DNA of 64,000 nt from ZC4RG36 sp964652205 (GTDB taxonomy: Bacteria > Chloroflexota > Anaerolineae > Aggregatilineales > Phototrophicaceae). The notes under the pieces are model-generated. The model saw only the letters and a list, made by a program, of their open reading frames with translations. It made no database searches and was not told the origin of the DNA. The stretch spans positions 23,017 through 87,016 of the forward strand of contig CAZZAO010000005.1 of assembly GCA_964652205.1 (NCBI GenBank). Direction: 5' to 3'. Of this stretch, positions 52,425-58,936 are shown in pieces. Each line of letters begins with the position of its first letter. Position 1 is the first letter of the stretch. A program made the position numbers and the translations under genes.

Positions 52425-53147
52425 CTAATTGATCGCCCCGCCGAGGTAGGCGTCCTGGACTTCACGGCTGTCGAGGAGCTGCTGCGCCTGCCCTTCGAGG
52501 ACAATATGGCCGTTCTGCAACACATAGCCGCGATCCGCGATCTGAAGCGCGAGGTTAGCATTCTGCTCGACCATGAAGATGGCGATTCCCTGCCGGTTGA
52601 TCGTCTGAATCAGCTCAAGGACGCGGTCGACAAAGGCCGGCGAGAGGCCCATCGTCGGCTCGTCCATACAGATCAGCGTCGGTCGGCCCATCAGCGCGCG
52701 ACCGATGGCGAGCATCTGCTGCTCGCCGCCGCTGAGGACGCCGCCGCGCTGCTTGATCCGTTCTTTCAGGCGCGGAAATAACGTCAGCATCTTTTCGTAA
52801 TCGGCGGCGACTTCAGCCCGATCACTGCGATGATAGGCGCCCATCAGCAGGTTCTCGCGGACGGTCATGTTGGAGAAAATCCGCCGCGCTTCCGGCACCG
52901 AGCCGAGGCCGAGCCGGATGATCTTCGGCGTCGAGAGATGTGCTGTATCGACTCCGGCGAAGATGACGCGACCGGCTTTCGGCCTGACGAGGCCGAGGAT
53001 GACCTTCATCGTCGTGCTCTTGCCGCTGGCATTACCGCCAAGCAGACAGACAATCTCCCCGGCATCGACGTGCAGGCTCAGGCCAAAATGCACCTGCGCC
53101 GAGCCGTAGAACGTATCGACGTTTTCGAGGCTGAGGAGCGGCGTCAT
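52425..53147 (-). CDS. livF: Branched-chain amino acid-type ABC ATPase LivF
   Basis: A 240-residue ATPase with Walker A GGNASGKST, Q-loop region VPEARRIFSNMTV typical of LivF, signature LSGGEQQMLAIGRAL, and Walker B LICMDEPTMGLSP followed by the switch His region. It energises the LivHM-type permease together with LivG. It is the last gene of the minus-strand operon, 192 bp after livG, the gap being occupied by repeat-like sequence. Confidence 0.93.
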   Translation of the reverse strand: MTPLLSLENVDTFYGSAQVHFGLSLHVDAGEIVCLLGGNASGKSTTMKVILGLVRPKAGRVIFAGVDTAHLSTPKIIRLGLGSVPEARRIFSNMTVRENLLMGAYHRSDRAEVAADYEKMLTLFPRLKERIKQRGGVLSGGEQQMLAIGRALMGRPTLICMDEPTMGLSPAFVDRVLELIQTINRQGIAIFMVEQNANLALQIADRGYVLQNGHIVLEGQAQQLLDSREVQDAYLGGAIN

Positions 53148-53338
53148 GTAATCCCACTCCCTGACCGATGCGGCCTCCGGCTTCTACCGAGCAAAGAACG
53201 CCCGGCACGCTCCGTCCCCGTAAACGGAGAGGAGGAAGGGGCCGCGCATGTTTCTGGAGTCATTGAAACTCTCCGCAACGAAGACAATTGAACGTTTTCT
53301 TGGATAGCTGTCCAACGAGCAACACCTTCCACATATCT

Positions 53339-53379
53339 TTCACCCCTCGCCCTGAGGGAGAGGGGCTGGGGGTGAGGGT
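53339..53379. repeat. Dispersed palindromic repeat, family A, within livG 3' end
   Basis: TCACCCCTCGCCCTGAGGGA followed by GAGGGGCTGGGGGTGAGGG. On the minus strand it is translated as the last residues of LivG (SPPAPLPQGEG) and supplies its stop codon. Confidence 0.8.
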
Positions 53380-54167
53380 TTCCGATTCCCTAAATAGGCC
53401 TCGATTACGCGCGGATCATTGCGGACGGCATCGGGCAGCCCTTCGGCGATCTTCTGGCCGTTATCCATGACAATAACGCGGTCGGACAGCGCCATCACCA
53501 GCGACAGCTTATGCTCGATCAGCAGAATCGTCAGCCCGCCGTCCTTCAAGCTGCGGATGAAGTCGAGCATCTCCGCCGTCTCGGTCAAATTCATGCCCGC
53601 CGTCGGCTCGTCGAGCAGCAGCAGACGCGGCTTCAAGGCCAGCGCGCGGGCAATCTCGACGCGGCGGCGATTGGCGTAGGACAGGGTGCTGGCGGCGCTG
53701 CTCAGGCGCGGAGTCAGGCGTTCGCCGAACTGAGCAATGATCGCCTCAGCCTCGCGGCGAAGCTGCGCATCCTCGGCGCGGGCCGCAGGCGGCGGAATCA
53801 GCGCGGTCAGCAGCTCGCGGATCAGGTTACGGGGGCGCGACGCCTGCCGCCGGGCGTGCGCGCCGACCAGTACATTATCGAGCACGCTCAGGTTGCCGAA
53901 GACGCGCCCATTCTGGAACGTCCGCGCAATCCCGCGCTCGGCGAGCTGGTCGGGGCGCAGCGTAAGTAAAGACTGCCCCTCAAAGTCGATTTCGCCCTGC
54001 GTCGGCCTGTCGAGGCCAGTGATGAGGTTGAAGAGCGTCGTCTTGCCCGCCCCATTCGGGCCGATAATGCTGACGAACTCCCCCTGCGCCACGTCGAAGC
54101 TGATCGAATCGACGGCCAGCACACCATCGAAGTTCCGCGAGAGGTCGGTGATTGCCAGCAGCGCCAT
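53340..54167 (-). CDS. livG: Branched-chain amino acid-type ABC ATPase LivG
   Basis: A 275-residue ATPase with Walker A GPNGAGKTT, Q-loop ARTFQN, Walker B LLLLDEPTAGMN and switch His in LIEHK. The signature motif reads LSYANRRRVEIARAL; compared with the usual LSYGQQ the Gly is Ala and the Gln residues are lost, so ATP contacts may differ, though related ATPases in this lineage may share it. The C-terminal residues come from a dispersed repeat, so the ancestral gene probably ended near AYLGNRK. It starts four bases after the livHM stop. Confidence 0.92.
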   Translation of the reverse strand: MALLAITDLSRNFDGVLAVDSISFDVAQGEFVSIIGPNGAGKTTLFNLITGLDRPTQGEIDFEGQSLLTLRPDQLAERGIARTFQNGRVFGNLSVLDNVLVGAHARRQASRPRNLIRELLTALIPPPAARAEDAQLRREAEAIIAQFGERLTPRLSSAASTLSYANRRRVEIARALALKPRLLLLDEPTAGMNLTETAEMLDFIRSLKDGGLTILLIEHKLSLVMALSDRVIVMDNGQKIAEGLPDAVRNDPRVIEAYLGNRKPSPPAPLPQGEG

Positions 54168-54170
54168 CGG

Positions 54171-56012
54171 CTAATCCGTCCCCAGTAGGCCCTGCGGACG
54201 AAAGCGAATGAACAGCACCAGCGCCAGCCCATAGATCAGATAGCGCAGGTCGGTCGAGAAGCGGAAAACTTCCGGCAGCAGCGTCAGCAGCAGCGCGCCG
54301 ACGACCGCGCCAACGATGTTGCCCATGCCGCCGAGGATCGCCATTGTCAGCGCCAGCGTCGACAGCGAGCTGGGAAACGTGTTGTAGCTCAGATAGGTAT
54401 ACATATGCGCCGTGAATGCGCCGCTCAACCCGGCGATGAAGGCGCTGCTGGCGAAGGCCAGTGCCTTGTAGCGGTTGAGGTTGATCCCATACGCCTGCGC
54501 CGCAATCTCGTCCTCGCGCAGCGCCCGCCAGATGCGACCGAGCGACGACGACACCAGCCGCCACTGAAACAGCATCGCCAGCAGCAGAATCGCCAGCGCA
54601 TACCAGTACATGTCCGGCGCGGGCGGCAACGCGGCCACATGCCCGAACAGCGACGGCAGCGGAATCCCGACCAGACCGAGCGCGCCGCGCGTCAGCGACG
54701 TCCAGTTGAGCGCGACCTGACTGACAATTTCGCCGATGCCGATAGTGGCGATGGCAAGATAGTAGGCGCGCAGCCGAAAGGCCGGAAAGACCATCAGCGT
54801 TCCCAGCAGCGCCGTCAGCAGCGCCGCCGAAATCAACGCCAGCTCGAACGGCCAGTGGAGCCGGAGCGTCAGCAGGGCCGAGGTATACGCGCCAATGGCG
54901 AGAAACCCGGCCTGACCGAGCGAGATTTGCCCCGCCGTCCCGGTCACGAGGGTGACACTCAGGGCGACCAGCGCCAGCAGCCACGCGCCAATCAGGATTT
55001 GCAGGTGATAGGGATCGTGGTCGATGAGCGGCAGGACAATGGTGAAGATCACTGCCGCAGCAACCAGCCAGCGCGGCAGCCGCACGCGCCGGTTGTTCTG
55101 CACGAACGTGCCGGTCAGCGGCTCCGGCGTCTGGCGTCGGCTGGGGTTGAACAGGCCGTTGGGGCGGAAGAACAGCACCGCGATCAGGACGATGAAGGCG
55201 ACCAGGTTGCGATAGCTCGCACCCAGGGCCGCGACGCCATAGCTCTCGATCAGGCCGAGAACCAGCCCGCCGATGACCGCGCCGGGGATATTGCCCAGCC
55301 CGCCGAGCAGCCCTGCCGTGAAGCCCTTCAACACGGCCTGAGCGCTCATCGTCGGATACACAGTCTGAAAGTACATGCCGACCAGCAGCCCGGCCACCCC
55401 GCCGAGAATCGACGCCAGCGCGAACGCCGTCCGATTGACCGCATCGACATCGACGCCCATCTGCTGCGCCGCGTCCCGATCCTGCGCCGTCGCCCGCAGC
55501 GCCCAGCCGAGTTTGGTGTAGCGCAGCACGACGAACAGGAACAGCGCCGCGCTCAGGCCCGTCCCGGCAATCAGCAGGTCGAGTGAGCCAATGTTCACGC
55601 CGCCCAACTGAAAGTCGATTCGCGGCAGCGGATTCGGAAACGGCTGCGGTTTCGCGCCGAAGATCAACTGCGTGATCTGGTCGAGCATGAAGCTGATGCC
55701 GATAGTCGCCAGCAGCGGCGCGATCCGCGCGGAATTTTGCAGGCCGCGCAGCCCCAGCCGCTCGATGACGATCCCCAGAATCCCGCAGGCGACCGCGACG
55801 ACTGCGAAAGCGACCGGCAGCGGCAGATTGGCCCGCATTACGCACACCCAGCCGATATACGCGCCCAGCATGTAAACCGAGCCGTGGGCGAAGTTAATCA
55901 GGTTGGCGACGCCGAACATGATCGCCAGCCCGACGGCGATCAGCGCGTAAACGTTGCCGATCACCAGCCCGTTAATCGTCTGGTCGAACAGGATGCGCAG
56001 GAAATGATCCAT
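54171..56012 (-). CDS. Fused LivH-LivM permease
   Basis: A 613-residue integral membrane protein. Residues about 1-295 match LivH (NGLVIGNVYALIAVGLAIMFG, LLATIGISFMLDQ, LGGLGNIPGAVIGG) and about 325-612 match LivM (AGQISLGQAGFLAIGAYTSA, LRAYYLAIATIGIGEI, ILGGMGNIVGAVVGA, LIYGLALVLFIRFRPQGLLG). They are joined by a polar linker (NPSRRQTPEPLTGTFVQNNRR). These are normally separate genes; here one chain supplies both halves of the channel. No frameshift is needed to read through. It lies between the UroD-like gene and livG. Confidence 0.92.
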   Translation of the reverse strand: MDHFLRILFDQTINGLVIGNVYALIAVGLAIMFGVANLINFAHGSVYMLGAYIGWVCVMRANLPLPVAFAVVAVACGILGIVIERLGLRGLQNSARIAPLLATIGISFMLDQITQLIFGAKPQPFPNPLPRIDFQLGGVNIGSLDLLIAGTGLSAALFLFVVLRYTKLGWALRATAQDRDAAQQMGVDVDAVNRTAFALASILGGVAGLLVGMYFQTVYPTMSAQAVLKGFTAGLLGGLGNIPGAVIGGLVLGLIESYGVAALGASYRNLVAFIVLIAVLFFRPNGLFNPSRRQTPEPLTGTFVQNNRRVRLPRWLVAAAVIFTIVLPLIDHDPYHLQILIGAWLLALVALSVTLVTGTAGQISLGQAGFLAIGAYTSALLTLRLHWPFELALISAALLTALLGTLMVFPAFRLRAYYLAIATIGIGEIVSQVALNWTSLTRGALGLVGIPLPSLFGHVAALPPAPDMYWYALAILLLAMLFQWRLVSSSLGRIWRALREDEIAAQAYGINLNRYKALAFASSAFIAGLSGAFTAHMYTYLSYNTFPSSLSTLALTMAILGGMGNIVGAVVGALLLTLLPEVFRFSTDLRYLIYGLALVLFIRFRPQGLLGTD

Positions 56013-56046
56013 CAGGTTTTCGGGCTGGCCTCAGGCAAAAGCGGAA

Positions 56047-57096
56047 TCAGGTTGCCACGGCAGCGAGGTTAGCGGCATTCCGCAGCGCGTGCAAGTTCGC
56101 GGCAGGGACGTCTTCGTTAGTTCCGCAGCCGGGAGTCAGCAGGAAGTGACGCCCGCCAATCGCGTTGATGGCTTCGAGCGCCTCTGCGATCACCTGCTCC
56201 GGCGTGCCGGTTTGCAGCGGCCCAAGCTCGTCGACGCCGCCGACCAGCGCCAGTTTCGTCTGGCTGCGGGCCTCGGCAATCGTCGGGTTATGCTGGCCGA
56301 CGGTCGCCCAGTTGAGCGCATGAACCGGATAGTCGGTCACATCGCTGAAGTAAGCATACGGCCCGCAGATGTGCATCATGTTGAACGCGGCGCCCTGAAC
56401 CGCCTGCAACACCTGAAGGTCATACGGCCTGCCGAATTCGATAAATTCCGGCTCGGTCAGGACGCCCTGCCGCGCCAGCTTGACGATAGCGAAGAAAATG
56501 CCGCTCGCGCCAGAATCGACCGCTGCCGCCGCGTACTGGCCGAGCGTCGTGGCGATGTTCTTCAGCGCCTCGTGCGCGCCGTCGGGATTCTCACGCAGAT
56601 ACTGGCGCACGCCGTCGTACTGCGCGCGGCCAAATTCCTCGATCCGATTGAACTTCGGACGCGCCACCAGAAACGAGAGCACCGTCAGCGGCGAAAAAAC
56701 GGTTTGCAGCACATGAGCGTCGCCAATCCCCGCGCGCACCTGCCGGGTGAGGTCGAGATGCTCGGCGAAAACGCCCGCCGTCGGGTTGATCGGCTGGATC
56801 TTCGCCAGATCAGCGGGAGCGTTGATCGGCCCGTCGATCAGGCGCGGAATGACCGAGTGGTAGTCGTTAAAGTCGTAGCGGTTGCCCCAGGCTTCGGCAT
56901 AGATCGTCGCGCGCGGATTGATCTTCAGCCAGTCCCAGTCGAAATCGTGGAAGTGCTTCAGGCTGACCTGCGCCAGCGTGTCCGGTCGGCCTTCGTCAGT
57001 GAGAAAGTGCCGCCACGCGGACACGGGGACGCGGTCAACAACTTCACCCCTGAGCGCCGCATCGACGCGCTCACGCCTGGAAAGTTCAGATACCAT
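56047..57096 (-). CDS. Uroporphyrinogen decarboxylase-fold protein, MtaA/CmuA-like
   Basis: A 349-residue protein of the UroD superfamily. It lacks the N-terminal PVWxMRQAGR of heme-pathway decarboxylases. Instead it has H242-I-C244 and C324 (TPGCGTN), the His-x-Cys...Cys zinc site of corrinoid-dependent methyltransferases such as MtaA, MtbA and CmuA, which pass a methyl group to a thiol. The N-terminus SRRERVDAALRGEVVDRVPV is standard for the superfamily. AAGGA precedes the ATG. It sits inside an ABC importer operon between the binding protein and permease, so it probably acts on the imported compound. Methyl transfer is inferred; no corrinoid protein is nearby. Confidence 0.8.
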   Translation of the reverse strand: MVSELSRRERVDAALRGEVVDRVPVSAWRHFLTDEGRPDTLAQVSLKHFHDFDWDWLKINPRATIYAEAWGNRYDFNDYHSVIPRLIDGPINAPADLAKIQPINPTAGVFAEHLDLTRQVRAGIGDAHVLQTVFSPLTVLSFLVARPKFNRIEEFGRAQYDGVRQYLRENPDGAHEALKNIATTLGQYAAAAVDSGASGIFFAIVKLARQGVLTEPEFIEFGRPYDLQVLQAVQGAAFNMMHICGPYAYFSDVTDYPVHALNWATVGQHNPTIAEARSQTKLALVGGVDELGPLQTGTPEQVIAEALEAINAIGGRHFLLTPGCGTNEDVPAANLHALRNAANLAAVAT

Positions 57097-57175
57097 GCTG
57101 ATCCTTTTTAGTTAAACGCGCCCGAAAAGAACTGAGGACACAGCAGATGCCGTGTCCTCAGCCAGTTTGCTGAAG

Positions 57176-58381
57176 CTAGGATGCCGCGCTATCCTGCGCG
57201 ACAAACTCGCCGTCTTTAATGATCAGGTTTTCATAGGTTGGACTTTGCACGCGCCGCGTCTCCGGGTCGAAGGTGATCTTGCCGTACAGCACAGTCGGCA
57301 CGTCCTTCAGTTTAGGCAGCGCGTCGTGGATGCCCTGACGGGTCGGGCCGCCGAGTCTGGCGGCATCGACGACGATATACACCGCGTCGTAGGCGATGGT
57401 GGCGAACAGATCAGGGTCTTCGTTGTAGCGAGCGCGGAACTTGGTCACGAACTCGACGACTTCAGGGCGCGGGTCGGACGGCAGGAATTCGCCGAGTACA
57501 TGCGTGCCTTCGACCGCCTTGCCGCCGAGGCTGATGAAGTCCGGTGACTGCACCGAGGCCGTGGCGACGAACGGCACGGTGAGGCCAGCATCGCGCACCT
57601 GTTGGGCGATCAGCGCGCCGTCCGCCGTATAGGACAGCAGGACGATGCCATCGGGCGCGGCGTCCTTGACGGTGGTGATGGCCGAACTGAAGTCCTTTTC
57701 GTCGGGCAGGTACTGCTGATTCGAGACGATCTGGCCGCCGAGTTCCTGATAGCGCTGCGCGAACAGCTCATTGGTCGACTGGCCCCAGTCGCTGATCTGC
57801 TGGAACACGGCGATCTTCTTCAGGCCGAGCGTCGTGTAGGTATAGTCGGCCAGCGCGGGCGATTCCTGCGTCTGCGTCACCGAGTTGCTCCACTGATAGT
57901 CGCTCGGTTTGGTGAAGTCGGGATGCGAATTGGTGAAACCGAACTGCACCAGTCCACCGTTGGTGTAAATCTGCGAAGCAGCCATCGAGGCGGTGCTGGC
58001 AAAGTCGCCCAGCTCGACGACGATGTTCGGGTCGGCGACGAACTTCTGCGCGATGATGACCGACTGCTTCGGGTCGGCCTGCGAGTCCTCGAACTGATAG
58101 ATCACCTTGCGACCGTCGATACCGCCTGCCGCATTGATCTCGTCAATAGCGAGGTCGAAACCCTTCTTCCACTGCGCGCCGTACTGCGCCAGATCGCCGG
58201 TCAGCGGGCCGCTGACGCCGATAACAACCGGCGGCGCGTTAGGGTCGAGCGTGACTTCAGCAGTAGCTTCCGCCGCTGCGGTCGGTTCCTCGGTTGACTG
58301 CGCCGAGACAGCCAGCACCGAGAACAGCATCCCGATGAGGAGCGCGAAGAGCGTAAGATGGAACGAACGTTTACGAGTCAT
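57176..58381 (-). CDS. livK: Branched-chain amino acid-type ABC substrate-binding protein LivK
   Basis: A 401-residue exported periplasmic-binding protein. A signal peptide (MTRKRSFHLTLFALLIGMLFSVLAVSAQ) is followed by a Thr/Glu/Ala linker and a type I fold: VVIGVSGPLTGDLAQYG, GFDLAIDEINAAGGIDGRKV, and IAYDAVYIVVDAARL. Such proteins bind amino acids, amides, urea or short carboxylates; the ligand cannot be read here. It is first structural gene of the operon and is preceded by a Cys-codon-rich small gene and a terminator (58449-58602), suggesting attenuation. Confidence 0.9.
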   Translation of the reverse strand: MTRKRSFHLTLFALLIGMLFSVLAVSAQSTEEPTAAAEATAEVTLDPNAPPVVIGVSGPLTGDLAQYGAQWKKGFDLAIDEINAAGGIDGRKVIYQFEDSQADPKQSVIIAQKFVADPNIVVELGDFASTASMAASQIYTNGGLVQFGFTNSHPDFTKPSDYQWSNSVTQTQESPALADYTYTTLGLKKIAVFQQISDWGQSTNELFAQRYQELGGQIVSNQQYLPDEKDFSSAITTVKDAAPDGIVLLSYTADGALIAQQVRDAGLTVPFVATASVQSPDFISLGGKAVEGTHVLGEFLPSDPRPEVVEFVTKFRARYNEDPDLFATIAYDAVYIVVDAARLGGPTRQGIHDALPKLKDVPTVLYGKITFDPETRRVQSPTYENLIIKDGEFVAQDSAAS

Positions 58382-58448
58382 GTTCTGTTTATCCTGTCAA
58401 TCTAAGCAGTCGGATAGCAAGGAAAGGTACGGGCGCGCCGTACTCAGG

Positions 58449-58480
58449 AAAATAAAAAGCCCCTGTTGGCTTGGGGCTTT
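58449..58480 (-). terminator. Rho-independent terminator in the liv leader
   Basis: On the minus strand AAAGCCCC, a 9-nt loop and GGGGCTTT are followed by TTATTTT. It lies about 70 bp upstream of the livK start and downstream of the Cys-rich small gene, so it would cut transcription before the operon. Confidence 0.85.
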
Positions 58481-58541
58481 CTACACGGCCTTGAACAGGC
58501 GGGTGAGAGGCATCAACGACACGATGCAGCCGAAAGCCAAC
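58465..58541 (-). promoter_or_regulatory. Candidate antiterminator pairing in the liv leader
   Basis: The minus strand carries GTTGGCTT (58541-58534, in the Gly-Trp-Leu codons of the small gene) and its exact complement AAGCCAAC (58472-58465, in the loop of the terminator). Pairing of the two would compete with the terminator hairpin. A second 6-bp option, CCTGTT with AACAGG, lies between them. The complementarity is seen; its regulatory use is inferred. Confidence 0.5.
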
Positions 58542-58602
58542 CGGGCAGACAGTAGGGACAACAGTTACAGCACATTAGCGGCATCGGTTTAGCAAATACC
58601 AT
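58513..58602 (-). CDS. Cys-rich leader peptide upstream of livK
   Basis: A 29-codon reading frame with GAGAGG five bases before its ATG. Cysteines are at positions 11, 12, 14, 15, 18 and 28, clustered as CCNCCPYC; a Gly-Trp-Leu follows. It ends 32 bp before the terminator hairpin. The arrangement (start, run of regulatory codons, stop, terminator with a competing pairing) is that of an amino-acid attenuation leader, here for cysteine. It is too short to judge by homology; the support is its architecture. A possible -10 lies about 20 bp upstream of the ATG. Confidence 0.55.
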   Translation of the reverse strand: MVFAKPMPLMCCNCCPYCLPGWLSAASCR

Positions 58603-58620
58603 GATCCCCTCTCGAAATGG

Positions 58621-58626
58621 TTATAC
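58621..58626 (-). promoter_or_regulatory. Possible -10 box of the liv leader
   Basis: TATAAC on the minus strand, 19 bp before the leader-peptide ATG. The -35 region is weak (ATATGT at 17 bp); a TTGACA lies 35 bp upstream, too far for standard spacing. Confidence 0.3.
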
Positions 58627-58851
58627 CGGACAGCTTAAGGTTGACATATCCAATATGACCTGTCAAGCAGTCCATATCGCCATCCGGCCTGGTCAACGGG
58701 GACAGCGCGCAAACCCGACGCCCGCGCCGGGTCGGCAGCATCGGCACGCTGATATGGGAGAAGGCGAAGCGCTGACGGTCTGGTTCAGGGGCTAATTCAG
58801 CCGCCAACCGCGCAGCACCTTCGTTTTGCGTTTAAACTTCGACTACGCTGA

Positions 58852-58878
58852 CCCGCCGGAGCCATACCGGCGGGTTTT
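58852..58878 (+). terminator. Orphan plus-strand terminator
   Basis: CCCGCCGG / CCGGCGGG with a 7-nt loop, followed by TTTTC. No plus-strand gene is recognised upstream, so it may end a small RNA or insulate the downstream cyclase gene. Confidence 0.7.
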
Positions 58879-58901
58879 CACTTGATCGCCCTCAATCTTT
58901 G

Positions 58902-58930
58902 TGAACAAGTCAGCCGATCACCGCTAGAAT
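58902..58930 (+). promoter_or_regulatory. Promoter for a leaderless cyclase transcript
   Basis: TGAACA (58902-58907), 17 bp, TAGAAT (58925-58930). The predicted start of transcription coincides with the ATG at 58937, and no ribosome-binding site precedes that ATG. Confidence 0.55.
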
Positions 58931-58936
58931 CGGGCC

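Larger units (their letters stand above)
58382..58936. other. Leader of the liv operon and divergent spacer
   Basis: 555 bp. From the liv side it holds the attenuator terminator (58449-58480), the antiterminator pairing (58465-58541), a 29-codon Cys-rich small gene (58513-58602), a possible -10 (58621-58626), a TTGACA-containing inverted sequence (58641-58666), an unexplained plus-strand terminator (58852-58878), and the leaderless promoter of the cyclase gene (58902-58930). The stretch 58680-58850 has weak open frames on both strands that I do not consider genes. Confidence 0.6.

Noticed and set aside
53980..55845. A 621-residue open frame on the minus strand overlapping livHM
   Set aside because: It is an out-of-frame shadow of the fused permease: Arg/Ala/Gly-rich with no membrane helices or motifs.
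58601..58795. A 64-codon plus-strand frame in the liv-cyclase spacer
   Set aside because: No ribosome site or recognisable domain, and it overlaps the leader peptide's control region.
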